Both the position numbers and the translations under genes were made by a program. The notes under the pieces were generated by a model. That model saw nothing but the letters and a program-made list of their open reading frames with translations, made no database searches and was not told where the DNA came from. 64,000 bases of DNA from Silurus meridionalis (taxonomy: Eukaryota; Chordata; Actinopteri; Siluriformes; Siluridae): assembly GCF_014805685.1 (NCBI RefSeq), contig NC_060890.1, positions 24,984,000-25,047,999 on the forward strand, written 5' to 3'. Positions 24,451 through 47,994 of the stretch are shown here, one piece after another (position 1 is the stretch's first letter; every line of letters starts with the position of its first letter).

Positions 24451-24869
24451 TCAATCAAAACCAAAGAACGCAGCTATAATGGAAATAAACACTAAATGTC
24501 AATGTGTAATATTTCCTGTCTGTTCGCAGTAACGTCGTACTACAACGAGAAAAGAGGATCCCGAAACTGAGAAACGTGCCGTCTTCTCGATCTCAGCTCG
24601 ACTAGCATGACCGCTGGTATTATAGTAAGTACATATTATTAACGGCCGATCGTAGGGATGCTTGGACAAGTTTGCATTTGTATCGCAACGCACCGTTTTT
24701 CACATCTGCAGATTTGCTTATATAATCATTCATTTGTGCTCTGCTTTTCTTTAGAAAGTCACCAATATTTGATATGCATGTTTGATATTCTTCTTAGTCG
24801 TTACACATTTTTCTTAAAATCAATCGAGCAAAAACCCATAGACAGCAATGATTTATAGGCAAACATTTT

Positions 24870-25048
24870 TTTATTGTTTTGTCATCAAGTCAAAAACAAA
24901 CAAATAGATACAGAGAATTAGAGAAGACCTCTTCTATACAGTGGCAATTTAAGTTTAAATCTTGCTTTATTACCCCCTTTTTGCAAACCCGGCCCAGCTG
25001 AAAGAAACCCTGTCTCAATTTACTCACACACTCAAACATCCTCTTTCT

Positions 25049-25114
<66 letters not shown>

Positions 25115-26000
25115 AGCCTGGGCACGTAAGTGACTGGAAATTTAAGAAAACATTGTTGAAGGCAATCTAGGGCAGAGTCTTTGACGAGCTGACGGACCTG
25201 CTCCGAGGCTTTTAGAACGCACAATGCTCGCACAAAGCCACCATGACTGACATCTACAGAGCAAGGTGAAGGCTTCTCATGAACCCTGGTTCCACCTGTT
25301 TATACACAAAATGATCTGCATATACGTTTCCAGTATTGTACAGTAATTTTCACCCGCCCTCTCATTCCCTTAGGAAAAGACATTTATAAAAAAAAAAAAA
25401 GGATTGGGGAAGAAAAAAAACAAAAAGTATAAACACTGATTAACTGATCAGAACGTTACGTTTGGATTTACAGAGAGAAGGACTGCGTTGAGAACTCAGA
25501 AATGACGAGCAAGAACGCTTGCTAGTGGAGACGTTTTAAAATGATCAGTTTACAAGAATACAAAATTCGCTCTGCCGCCTCCTGCTGGTCACACAAACAA
25601 ACTGCACGGGGCTGGGCAAGAACGCTGCGGTTAAAAAGAATTGAGCTGAAAGAATTTCACTAAAGCAGACAAAAAGAAAACTGATTAAATTTCCCTTCAG
25701 TAACGTACTGGGAGTTTTTTTTATATAATTTAAATAACATTAAGTAGAAAGGAAGTCAAGTGCGGGGGAATATTTTTACAGGGACGGATAAGGATTTTGG
25801 GAACATTTGAAAGGGAGAGAGAAAAAGAAAAAAAAACATACTTGCCTTCCTCATCATCCTGTTAACAAAAAAAAAAAAGGGGGGGGGAAATTTTTCACAT
25901 TCCTCTAGTTAGAGGGAAGCTATTGCTGGCTATAACCTCACTTTGTGGTTGTTTGAAAATGGAACATGATGCTGGTGAAATATTAACTACAAATTATAAC

Positions 26001-26031
<31 letters not shown>

Positions 26032-26783
26032 GGAAGGATGGTAGATAAGCCCTTAACAGGGCAGGTCACTACATCGCTTTCTAATACGCTAAGACCAGCA
26101 TACGACCCTCTGGTCAGACTATACATCTGAATCCAGATCTGAACCAATAGATTTTATCCGAGAGAGAAAAAAAGAAATGGAAAAAAATCTAATCTGGCTC
26201 TAAACACTCATTAGAGTTACAGTTCTTTCCATATGCACAGAGAAACAAACTGAGTGCAGCATATATACAAAGCAAGAAGGGGAGGGGGGGAAAAAAAAAA
26301 AAAAAATGTCAAGGTTAGATTTCAGTACATTTTTCAGGGTTTTTTGTTTCCAGTTCCATCTGCAGTAGATATGATCCACTATTTGCTTTCTAAAGGCTTT
26401 TGGCAAAAAAAAAAACAATAAATATGCTCTCAAATTTCCATTATGCTTAACACTGAATTAGAGATGCCTAAATAAAAAAAAGGGCTGGGTTTTCATTTAT
26501 ATCTCTCTATAAAAACACCTCGAAACCCCTCTCTCATTCAAAACAGTCAAAAAGCTGAGAGCTTCTACAGTTCACACCTATGACAATATCATAGTAATTA
26601 GAGCCTGTTTGCGGAAACGATGCGAGAAATATCTGAAAGTTTATTTCACACGTAGGACCCCGGAGTTTCGTAGTTTCCCCGTCACTCGAATCGAGGACGG
26701 CGACGTCCAGCCGCGACATCTTTTTCGAAAAGGGACGAGGCGGCGTCGTGACCGAGAGTCCGATCGGGCCGGCAGCGCGCGCT
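24870..26783 (-). other. polr2a 3' UTR / 3' flank with candidate poly(A) signals
   Basis: No coding sequence is seen here. On the minus strand AATAAA occurs at 26645-26640 (about 140 nt after the stop), 24971-24966 and 24875-24870, so the 3' UTR could be short or about 1.9 kb. The stretch holds A-rich runs, an (AAT)n tract near 26000-26032, a (CA)n tract at 25051-25112 and a CTCF-like site at 25574-25588. The choice among signals cannot be made from sequence alone. Confidence 0.4.
25051..25112. repeat. (CA)n microsatellite
   Basis: About 31 CA units between capg and polr2a. Confidence 0.95.
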
Positions 26784-37888
<11,105 letters not shown>

Positions 37889-38139
37889 CCTGTCTATTCA
37901 AAGAGACGCGTCCTCCCCTCGGCACGCCGCTTTTCAACCAGAGCTCTGAAACGCCACCAAGACCCCTCTTCCTTGCACCGAGGGGTGACCGGAACGTGTC
38001 CGATGGCGCTTTCCAAAGCGAACCACGTTTGTTATCACTCAACGTGCGTAGTAATTCACTACTAAAACCTATAATAAACCAACCCGCTAACTCTTCTCCT
38101 CCCCTTGATCTGAACTCTTGTGCGCTCTAAGCGCATCTG

Positions 38140-38515
38140 AAAGAAAGCTGCTCGCACACGTCTTTATATAGACTGAAACACAGCTACGGGTTAAACCACT
38201 CTCTTTCACAGGGGTGAACGTGTCCGAGGGTGGGTTGTCCTGCTGTACTCCTAAACGCTAATTGGCTACACGGACGTTGGCGATACATATTTCATAAGGA
38301 AACACGCCCAGCCAATCAGGAAACACGTTTTGTTGCTCAACCAATCCTAATACGAAGAAGGCGGAACGTCTTGAAACGACCCCTTTATTGGTCTACATAA
38401 GGTAGTCCGCAAGCACGCTTATGAATATGTATGAGCAAAGAAAGCGCTGGCCAATCAGAACAAGCTACAGCGCGCTTCGTAGGCGTCCCGCCTCTTTCAC
38501 GGAAATTCCCGAAGT
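38140..38515 (-). promoter_or_regulatory. polr2a: polr2a promoter region with CCAAT-box cluster
   Basis: Upstream of the polr2a ATG (37888) lies a TATA-like TATATAAAG on the minus strand at 38170-38162, which would put initiation near 38130-38140 and give a 5' UTR of about 250 nt. Further upstream are five CCAAT pentamers: minus strand at 38261-38265 and 38387-38391, plus strand at 38312-38316, 38341-38345 and 38451-38455. A perfect NF-kappaB type GGAAATTCCC lies at 38501-38510. CCAAT clusters bind NF-Y. Start position and function are inferred; only the motifs are seen. Confidence 0.6.
38162..38170 (-). promoter_or_regulatory. TATA-like box for polr2a
   Basis: The minus strand reads TATATAAAG, about 275 nt upstream of the polr2a start codon, with a CCAAT box about 92 bp further upstream. 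This spacing is normal for a pol II core promoter, but no transcript start was observed. Confidence 0.5.
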
Positions 38516-39358
38516 TTGCCGAACGCTGTTTTACCCCCGTCTAAGCAAAAGTAAAAAAACCCTTCTGTGCCGTCCGTCTCGCGCCGACCAGCTACGGGTG
38601 CTGGGAAAGAAGCTCGCACGAAAGGCCTACCTCATGCACTGAAGAGTCACCCCTATTTATAAGACTTATTTTTTATTATATATGGTTTCAAATGCCTATA
38701 ACGACATTTAATGATATTTTGAACACGATTGCCGTTTTTTTGGTAGCGATTTTTAAACATTTGCTTCTATTTTATGGGAAAATGCAAGAAGCCTCGGACT
38801 CGAGTTAAACCAATGACCGGACAACTGACACTGAATTTCGGTATGCGGAGTTGGAAAGCCCCCGGAAAGCCTGAAGCTTTGTCCCAACTATATTTTAGGA
38901 TATTCTTGATATACAAAATGTCGGAATGTATTGCTTAGTGTTTGTGAGACGATTGCTTAAAAGTTGTGGTACGTATTTTTAGCTTTTATACTTTTATTTC
39001 CGCGTGTTAACCTGTAGGCCGCGTTTTTGGTCGTGGATAGCTAACGTTGGGTAACAGAAGAAAAAAGAGCTGTTTGAGAAATATTGAAAGGATTTCCAAT
39101 AATGCGGCTTATTTAAGTGTAATTGGGGAAATATTTACATTTTATTGTCGTCTTTAGCAAAAAAAGTGCGTTAGGTAACGGCGGGTTATAACTATAAGGT
39201 TATAGTGTGGAATTTAGGTTAAATATATTAAAATATATGCGATCACTTGGTTAAAACTACGATGATCAACTAATATTTCTTTTAATTATACGTGTTTGTA
39301 TTTTTTTATATATATTTGTTCGTGTACAGCTTGCTTTCATTAGAAGGAGAACGTTAAT

Positions 39359-40490
39359 GCACAATATGGCCGCCGCGGTTGTTAGCTTCCTAGCTTAGCA
39401 TAGTTCTGTCTTCTCACACACACACACAACAGCGGATTGAGGAGAAGAAAAAGAAATAATCCGAATGTTTAAATCGTCTACTAATAAATATGCACAAGTA
39501 TAATCTAAATTATAAATTTAACTACCATAAAAATGTAATAGTCGATTTTACACGTAATCTTTTACCTGGTGAGGTGAAATTTCTTTATTTTAGATTGAGC
39601 CCCTTTCCTCTCTTTCTTTTATAAAAATCTATTTCGACACGTGAATCGATTATTAGTCGATTAAACACTAATAATCGGTCATTTATTATGTAAGAAAGTG
39701 AATCCTAGTAAACTATAGGCTAAGGCTAGTTGCCATGGTGATTGTTTTCACCCTGAAATGTATAAATATAAGCATATATACATTTAGAATTAATATAATA
39801 CGGTGTTTTATTGATACGTGTGTGTTAAACGATTTTATTTAATTTAATCAAAAGATAAACGAGTGCTCGCGCGCAATGCTAAGTCCGGTAGCTAGCATCA
39901 TGCTGGACTAGCATATAGTCTTGAGTTCGACATTAAATCGGTTTATTTGCTTTTAATGATTTATATTAATTATACGGTTTGTTCGGGATTAGTGTTTTCT
40001 TTTAGCAGTAGTGGATAATTAAATTGTTATAGCAGGTTAGTTAGCTAGAGGTCTTAGCTAGCTAAGAGTAAACGCTTTGTTGCGAGTCGTGTCTTTATAT
40101 CAATATATTTCTGTATATAAATTAATTATTTATATATTCATACATCCATGTTGGTGGGAAGAAATAATATTCTTAGCTAAATGTATGTTTATTGTCGTTA
40201 AAACGGCTGTAAACGGTGTTGAGGGCTGCTGTTGGTGTGTCAGTATGGCGGATGAGACTCATGAAAATGGAGTCTGTTCTGTTGCAGGCTTGTTTTTGTG
40301 TAAGGAACAGAGGAACCAGGCTGAGTCATCTACCCCAGCTACCATGCCTCCTTCCGTATTATTATTATATTCACCGTCCAAGCAGTCATCTCAGGCCCGA
40401 CTATCAAAGCACTGAATATAGGAGCTAGAACCAGAGAAGGAATTCCCGTCCTGTGAGGGAGGTGAAGATCGTGTATTCTGCTTTACCTGT
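39359..40490 (+). promoter_or_regulatory. Candidate divergent transcription start region
   Basis: AATATGGCCGCCGCGG at 39363-39378 matches the YY1 consensus often found just downstream of starts. At 40243 ATGGCGGATGAG has a strong Kozak context (A at -3, G at +4) and opens a 56-codon frame, MADETHENGVCSVAG..., ending at 40413. A pyrimidine-rich acceptor-like site ends at 40286 and a strong donor, CCT then GTAAGTCAGG, starts at 40490. I do not recognise the product. It could be a 5' UTR exon of a plus-strand gene facing away from polr2a. Confidence 0.3.
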
Positions 40491-40799
40491 AAGTCAGGTC
40501 CGTGAGGTCTTTTCAGGGGAAAGTACCCCGGGGATAGAAGTCGCTCGGTGATGTCACGTGTCTCCGGTTATTGTACGTTTGTTGTGCGGATGCACTGGAG
40601 AGGATACGTGAAGGATTGTATTGGACAGGTCCAAATACGAGGTAGTTTTTATTTCACGACAAGTTATTTTGGCACCGTGCCAAACACAAGTGAAATTTGT
40701 TTTTGGAATATTTTATACTAAGAATGCAGACACTAAAAAACAGACATGAAAGTATTCTGGTGATTAGACATTGGAAACTGTTGTGTTGGAGAAGTTCAA

Positions 40800-41060
40800 T
40801 TTCAATTCAATTCATTATTTGTATAGCGCTTTTAACAATGAACATTGTCTCAAAGCAGCTTTACACAGATAATGTGGTGATTAAACATAAATATGTTCTT
40901 TGTAAGTATGTTTGTCCCTGATGAGTAACTGTGGCAAGGAAAAACTCCCCGAGATGGCATAAGGAAGAAACCTTGAGAGGAACCAGACTCAAGAGGGAAC
41001 CCATCCTCATCTGGGTTGCACCAAATGTCCATTTGAAGCAGATATACAATGTTGTGGGGA
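40800..41060 (-). mobile_element. L2-like LINE 3' end
   Basis: Reverse copy: TTGTCTCAAAGCAGCTTTAC, GATGGCATAAGGAAGAAACC, GGGAACCCATCCTCATCTGG. Confidence 0.8.
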
Positions 41061-41560
41061 AGTGAAGAAAAGAGTGCAGGCAGGGTGGAGAAGAGTGATC
41101 GCAGGAGTTATTTGTGACAGTAGAGTATCTGTGCGAGTGAAAGGGAAAGTTTATAGGACTGTGGTGAGATCTGAGATGATGTGTGGATTAGAGATGGTGG
41201 CATTGAGTAAAAGACAGGAGGTGGAGCTGGAGGGAGCAGAGCTGTAGTGACAACGATGGACAGGATTAGAAATGAGTTTATTAGAGGGACAGTGCATGTA
41301 GGACGTTTTGGAGACAAGGTGAGGGAGGTGAGATTGAGATGGTTTGGACATGTGCAGAGGAGGGACATGGGGTATATCAGTAGGAGAATGCTGAGGATGG
41401 AGCCACCAGGAAGGAGGAAAAGAGGAAGACCAAGGAGGAGGTTCATGGATGTGGTGAAAGAAGACATGCAGGTAGTTGGTTTGAAAGAGGCAGATGTAGA
41501 GGATAAGGAGGTTTGGAGACGTATGATATGCTGTGGCGACCCCTGTGAAGCAACCGAAAG
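41060..41560 (+). pseudogene. RTE-like LINE C-terminal fragment
   Basis: Frames read VKKRVQAGWRRVIAGVI, VYRTVVRSEMMCGLEMVAL, then, after a frame break near 41245, TMDRIRNEFIRGTVHVGRF and LRWFGHVQRRDMGYISRRML. It is the same family as 23358-23735 and extends further upstream. Confidence 0.75.
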
Positions 41561-41724
41561 CAGAAGACGACATTGGGAACTATGGTGATCACCGATTAGT
41601 TGTTGGACATTGGGAGATGATGTTTGGAAATTTGAGAACTAGGGTAATTCGTGCTTGGACATTAAGAATAATGTTTATTAGACATAAACAGTGGTGACTA
41701 GAGGGTGGACATTGGGAGTAATAG

Positions 41725-42065
41725 TCAAGTCAAGAAGCTTTTATTGTCATTTCAACCATATATAGCTGATGCAGTACACAGTGAAATGAAACAACGTTCC
41801 TCCTGAACCCAGGTGCTACATAAAACAACATAAAACAACAGTCACAGAACAGAAGAACACAGGGCCAGGAACTAAGATCCTCGCCACATAAAGTGCATGT
41901 GTGCAACTGGTGCAAACAGTGCAAGAGACAACACAAGACAGTGCAAGACAACACAGGACAGTGCAGGACAATACACAAAATATAAAAATAAAAACAGCAA
42001 TAGCTCCGCCAGTAAAACCTGTCGTGACCAGAATAAGGTGCACAGTAGCAGAAAAATGTAAACAG
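41725..42065 (+). repeat. Interspersed repeat (GTCAAGTCAAGAAGCTTTTA type)
   Basis: It contains ATTGTCATTTCAACCATATA, CAGTGAAATGAAACAACG and a run of GACAACACAAGACAGTGCAA. A repeat of this kind is common in teleosts by my recollection; class unknown. Confidence 0.45.
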
Positions 42066-42264
42066 AGAAATGTAAACAGACACACGCAATAGTGATCTGT
42101 GATTAAAAAATTGGGAATTATAGTGACTAGTGATTGGACATTGGGAATAATGGGGCTGTAGACTGTACATTTGGGAACTATGGTGATCACTGGTTAGACA
42201 TTGTGAACTGTGGTGATTAGTTGTTGGACATTGAGATTAATGGCGATCAGCGATTGGACTTTGG

Positions 42265-43065
42265 AAACGATGATCAGCGGTCTACGTTGAGAACTATGGT
42301 GATTAGCGGTCTACGTTGAGAACTATGGTGATCAGTGGTCTACGTTGAGAACTATGGTGATTAGCGGTCTATGTTGAGAACTATGGTGATCAGTGGTCTA
42401 CGTTGAGAACTATGGTGATCAGTGGTCTACGTTGAGAACTATGGTGATCAGCGGTCTATGTTGAGAACTATGGTGATCAGTGGTCACGTTGAGAACTATG
42501 GTGATCAGCGGTCGTTGAGAACTATGGTGATCAGCGGTCTATGTTGAGAACTATGGTGATCAGTGGTCTACGTTGAGAACTATGGTGATCAGCGGTCTAC
42601 GTTGAGAACTATGGTGATCAGCGGTCTACGTTGAGAACTATGGTGATCAGCGGTCTATGTTGAGAACTATGGTGATCAGTGGTCTATGTTGAGAACTATG
42701 GTGATCAGTGGTCTATGTTGAGAACTATGGTGATCAGCGGTCTATGTTGAGAACTATGGTGATCAGCGGTCTACGTTGAGAACTATGGTGATCAGTGGTC
42801 TATGTTGAGAACTATGGTGATCAGCGGTCTACGTTGAGAACTATGGTGATCAGTGGTCTATGTTGAGAACTATGGTGATCAGCGGTCTACGTTGAGAACT
42901 ATGGTGATCAGTGGTCTATGTTGAGAACTATGGTGATCAGTGGTCTATGTTGAGAACTATGGTGATCAGCGGTCTATGTTGAGAACTATGGTGATCAGTG
43001 GTCTATGTTGAGAACTATGGTGCTCAGGGGTCTACGTTGAGAACTATGGTGATCAGTGGTTGGGA
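42265..43065 (+). repeat. 29-bp minisatellite, about 27 units
   Basis: The unit is GTTGAGAACTATGGTGATCA followed by GTGGTCTAC. Two alternating variants differ at CGG/TGG and TAC/TAT. Two adjacent units near 42485-42515 lack three and six bases. Looser relatives extend back to about 42140. Confidence 0.95.
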
Positions 43066-43496
43066 TAATGGTAATTAGAACAACGCAGTCACTCACTGAC
43101 AAAGAATTGAACAAACCTGGTCTCTCGTCTCGTTTATCAGCAGCCGGAAAGCACAAAAGGAATCCCAAGTTATCTTCTTGCCCTTGGAGCAGGGTTTCTT
43201 GGAAGTCCATATACATCTCCTAAATAAACTTTTGACAGTATGGGGAAAAAGTACAGTCCTAATACAGATGATCTGAGCAATTCCCACACGTATACATGCA
43301 AATTACATTCTCAAGAAATGTCAGTGTTCTGAATGTCTTTTACAGCACAGGTTCCTGTACTTGGAAGACTGCAGCACTGTAGGGTTTCTAGGAACAGGGT
43401 GAAGAACCAAGAAGTGTCCAGGAAATGTATCTTCATGAGAGAGAGATTTTGTAGCTCTTTTTAAGATGGTGTTTGGTCTTGAGTCAGAAGTTTGCT

Positions 43497-44487
43497 AGGG
43501 GTTTTTAGTTTGCTTCCTGATTTCTTATGCATGTTTGTCACACTAATGTTTCAGATCATCAAACTTATAAAAAAATTAGTAGAAGATAACACAAGTGAAC
43601 TCAACATGCTGTTTTTAAATAAAGGTTTTTATTATTGAAGGAAAACAAAATCCAAACCTACATGGCCCCGTGTGAAAGTGTTTGCCCCCTAAACCTATTA
43701 ATTGGTTGGGCCGCCCTTAGCAGCGTCAACTGCAATCAAGAGTTTGTGATAACTCGCACTGAGTCTGTTTCAGCGCTGTGGAGGGATTTTGGTCACTCAT
43801 CTATGCAGAATTGTTGTAATTCAGCCACATTGGAGCGTTTTCGAACATGAACCTTCTTTTTAAGGTCATGCCACAGCATCTCCAGCGGTTTTGGTCTTGA
43901 AACTCTGCCATGCGTCTATTTCTTAAGGTGGAGTCATGAACATGGACCTTAACTGAGGCGAGTGAGACCTGCAGTTCTTTGGATGATGATGTTGGGTCTT
44001 TTGTGACCTTTTGGATGAGCCACTCCTGGGAATGTTCTTCACTGTTCCATGTTTTTGCCCCGTGTGGCTCTAACTGTGGTTTGCTGGAGTCCCAAAGCTT
44101 TAGAAACGTCTTTATAACCTTTTCCACACTGATGGATCTCAATTACTTACTTTCTCATTTGTTTCTGAATTACTTTGGATCTCAGCATGATGTGTAGCTT
44201 TTAAGGATCTTTTGGTCTACTTCACTTTGTCAGGCAGGTCCTATTTAAGAGATGTATTGATGAACAGGTGTGGTAGTAATCAGGTCTGGGTGTGGTGAGA
44301 GAAATTTAACTCGGGTGAGATAAACAGTTTTAACAGGGGGGCAAACACTTTCTCACACGGGGCCATGTAGTTTTGGATTTTGTTTTCCCTCAATAATAAA
44401 AATCATTTAAAATCTGCATGTCGTGTTCACGTGTTATCTTTTACTAATATTTACATTAGTTTGGTGATCTGAAACATTAAAACAAAA
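43497..44487 (-). mobile_element. Tc1-like element with long inverted repeats, internally deleted
   Basis: The arms at about 43545-43697 and 44335-44487 are inverted copies about 150 bp long, including ATGTTTCAGATCATCAAAC and CTACATGGCCCCGTGTGAAA, GTGTTTGCCCCC. Between them the minus strand encodes a transposase N-terminus (SVEKVIKTF, helix-turn-helix, ELQVSLASVKVHV, HDSTLRNRRM). This is joined directly to a C-terminal piece (CGMTLKRRFMFENAP, WLNYNNSA), so the DDE core is missing. It is non-autonomous. Confidence 0.8.
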
Positions 44488-44856
44488 CGTGTACGTATTC
44501 ACGTGTAATTTTACCTCATAATGGAGAAAACACAGCCTTTTTCTAAGCGTTGCTTTGAGTTTCCTTAAAACCTTGAGCAGAAATGAAAGGAATAACTCGT
44601 CCCTGTCTATTTTAGATCTTCCTAACAGCACATTTGCATGTCGGATCATGTAAAGTAAGCTCCACTGTAAGTCGGGAAAGGTGAGACCGTTCCTGATCAT
44701 GTTCTGTTGGAGGAGTTTAGGTGCTTTACGTGGGCGTGTAACAACTTGTGATCCTGTGTACCTGCTGAAATCAGTGTTCGGGCTGGTGAAAGGAAATGTG
44801 TTGATTAAACATGAATTAAACTTTTATTTGATCAGGAATTACTTTGATAACTCGTA

Positions 44857-44930
<74 letters not shown>

Positions 44931-45900
44931 CAATGAGAATAAAATCTTACTTTCACACCAGAACTTCTCCTGTCTTGCTTATAATAACTTGAAATTGATC
45001 CCCTCAGGTGAACCCTGATCCTGATAGCAGCATGAACTCCTCTCAGACGTGTTCCTGTTAGGTTTCAACTCAAAAGCGCCACCTTGTGGCTAACGTCAGA
45101 AGTTTATTACACAACTTTTTCCACACTCAGAGCCTCCTCTGCTGGAGTACACATGCTACTGATGGGACTACAGAGACCAGTCTCTTCCTGGTACAAGATA
45201 CTGTGAGGTTTTAGAGCTACTTTAAACTTAACTTATGTGCAGAATTATAAGAGAAAATATTAGCAGATATTTATCTCGACGTAAACATGTGGGTTTTTTT
45301 TTTTTTTTTTTTTGGAATAGAGCATTGTGTCACAACCTTCATACGAAGAACTCAAACTTGATTGTGGGCCGAATCCTGCATTATGTCATATATTTATATT
45401 AAAATTAAAGTCGCTAAAAATTATTTACAAAGTTGTAGTTCAGTGAAATGTATAGTACAACAGAGATTAATGACTAATACACCTATTCAGTGTTCTCTAA
45501 TGAGAGATGTGTAGCTAGTCTGTAATTTCCAGAAGTGGAAAAATATTCCCTATTTTGGGAATATCTGGAATATTTTGTGCTTCTAATGATCCCATGTAGA
45601 AACCTGGACCTTATTAACCTATTAACTGACAGCAGGTTTGATAAATGTTTAATGTTCTGTCATTCCGACTGAACTCATCTACGGTTGAAGCTGTAAACAG
45701 AGGTCATCAATCCTATTGTTTGGGAGCTAAATGTCCTTCAGATCACAGTTTCAGCTGAAATGTAGATTATAATAATAAAAAACAGAAGTATATGTCAAAA
45801 TGAGAATTTTTACAGTATAAATGAACTATATTTTATATTCCCTGACACACTTTTGTCAAAACCTGACTTTTCGACACATGCTTTTTTCCCCCCATAAACA
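44488..45900. other. Gene-free stretch
   Basis: No exon is recognised. It holds a (TA)n(CA)n microsatellite at 44864-44929, a T run near 45297-45314, and a CTCF-like GCGCCACCTTGTGG near 45077-45090 with one mismatch to consensus. Confidence 0.5.
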
Positions 45901-46265
45901 GTTGTACAGGATGTCTTTCGATGCAGGAGCATGAAAAACTCCCTTCACTTGAACTAGGAGATCCAAACCTGTTCCAGCATGACGATACCCCTGTGCACAA
46001 AGCCAGCTTCATGAAGCTCTGCTTTATGAGTTGGGAGTGGAAGATCTTCTGCTATAGATCTATGACCTTAACGCTATTGATCATAAATGAATGTGAACAC
46101 TGACTGCACTCCAGGTCTCCTCACACACATCAGTACCTGACTATATGAATTTACCTTGTGGCTGAATGAATCTAGTGGAACATCTTCTCAAAAGAGCGAA
46201 GGTCATTATAACCACAAACAAGAACGGAAGGGATGGGATGTTTGTTTAGGTGTCTACAAACTTAT
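45900..46265 (+). mobile_element. Tc1-like transposon remnant
   Basis: A frame reads NLFQHDDTPVHKASFMKLC, a decayed form of the Tc1 second-aspartate region. The tail TTAGGTGTCTACAAACTTAT ends it. Confidence 0.65.
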
Positions 46266-46854
46266 GGCTATAGAGAATACATGGTAATGTAATTGAAATG
46301 CAGTCAGTAAGAGGAAGGCATCATGTGAGTGATGAAGAGTGTGAAGATTTGGTTTGGTTCCTGTATAAGGTATTTTTGGCCCCTCTTCACACCTGCAGAA
46401 TTCTATGATGTCATCAGTATTTTTAAGAGTCAGCATGAAGAAGAGAAATCGCTGTTGCTCATGTAAACATTAGATGAAGACTGATTTTTTTATAATCATA
46501 TGCATGGTAAAGTGAGTATGTGCACAACTGTATCAATCCCACAATCTGATGAAGAAGCAGACGAGCCTCGGTGGTATTTAAGAAGCTGCTGGGGTAAACA
46601 CACTCCTCACACACAGGAAAAGGACACGTGCTCTGAGACACCTTCACGTTTACGCCCGTGATCGAAATCCTGACTAGAATAAAGACACGTGGAAGTAGGA
46701 AATAAAGTCGTGTGACTTCAGGTTGTAAGGGTGCGAGTTTAACGCTGCACTTTGTATAAAAAATAATGAAACAATAATAATAAATCTTAGGTAATATGTA
46801 TATGTCCAGTGTAAAAAAATAAATAATTATATATATATAAAATTATATCAGTTA

Positions 46855-47320
46855 TACATTATCTGACCAAAAGTATTGGGACACCCACCCTTATTTATTT
46901 ATTTATTTTCCATATGTTGTTCTTCCCCAATGTGTTACTACAAAATTGAATTACATTTTCATTTACCTGACCTCAGAGATCCAAACCTGTTCCAGCATGA
47001 CATTTGTGCACAAAGCCAGTTCTCCATGAAGGTCTGCTTTATCTGGGTTGGAGTGGAAGATCTCCTGCTATAGATCTCCACAACCCTAATGAACATGAAT
47101 AAAAGTGAATGCTGACTGCACCCCAGGAACCTCCTCACCTCCTCCCCTACATCTCTACTTGACTTTACCAACAGCCTTGTGTGTGTGAATGAGCACAAAA
47201 CTTAATAGAACAGTTTCCCAGAAGAGTGGCACTTATTATTATAACAGTCAGTAGGGAGTTCATGTGAAATGGTCCAATAGAAGAATTCATGATCAGGTGT
47301 CAACAAAAACATTTTTTTTT
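46855..47320 (+). mobile_element. Tc1-like transposon remnant
   Basis: It starts ATCTGACCAAAAGTATTGGG, passes CCAAACCTGTTCCAGCATGA and ends TCAGGTGTCAACAAAAAC. Full-length relative of the copies at 7205 and 47995. Confidence 0.65.
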
Positions 47321-47820
47321 TTAAAAATCCTAACCTTTTTGCACTGAAAGTGTAGAACAGGAGTCGAGGAAGAGCCTCGAGTCACAGCTCAGGTTATTGA
47401 TTTACAGAGCAGCTCACTATCGTGTGTGAGAGAGGTCCAAGGTCACGTCGCTGAACGGTTCCCCCTTTAATAAAAGATATGGTTTATTTAGTAAATATCG
47501 TGGTTCAGATTATGAATCTAAAATCCACGTTCGAAAGCGTGCCAATTCTAAATGACAATTCCACCGGCTTTTTGTTCCCCGTTTGTCCGTTTGAGACGTG
47601 ATTCCTGATTAATAATCCTAACAATGAGAGTGAAATAGATGACGATTAACTGATTATTATTTATTATTTAAGAAAAAGAGAGGAGAAAAAGCCGTGTGTG
47701 AAATATAATGCCGGATTGTTGTGGTGTGTTTCTGAGAACAGGCCTGTGGTGTGCAGTTACAAGAAAAGCACAAGCTCTTCCTGCAGGAACTGCATGTCCC
47801 CTAGTGATGTCACTAGCAGC

Positions 47821-47823
<3 letters not shown>

Positions 47824-47860
<37 letters not shown>
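47824..47860. repeat. (GT)n microsatellite
   Basis: About 18 GT units. Confidence 0.95.
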
Positions 47861-47862
<2 letters not shown>

Positions 47863-47994
47863 CCCAGAACACAGAAGAAGATGGCCACTAGGGGGGAAAG
47901 ACAATCATCTGCTCAGCTCTTCACCTCGAACTCATGTTTTATTTCATTTTACTACTCGAAGAACAGGCAGTTACTTCCCTCAGCTTCTTTATAC

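Noticed and set aside
38421..38642. 73-aa plus-strand basic frame in the polr2a upstream region
   Set aside because: It overlaps the CCAAT cluster and has no recognisable domain; GC-rich promoter DNA often stays open by chance.
41247..41588. 113-aa basic protein (LRWFGHVQRR...) as a host gene
   Set aside because: It is the end of an RTE-like LINE, present in a second copy at 23358-23735.
42265..43065. CRISPR-like regular repeats
   Set aside because: The 29-bp units are contiguous with no unique spacers, and the genome is vertebrate.
43083..43290. Remnant of a retroviral or other coding gene after the minisatellite
   Set aside because: The 64-73 codon frames match nothing I recognise and there is no LTR or polyprotein motif.
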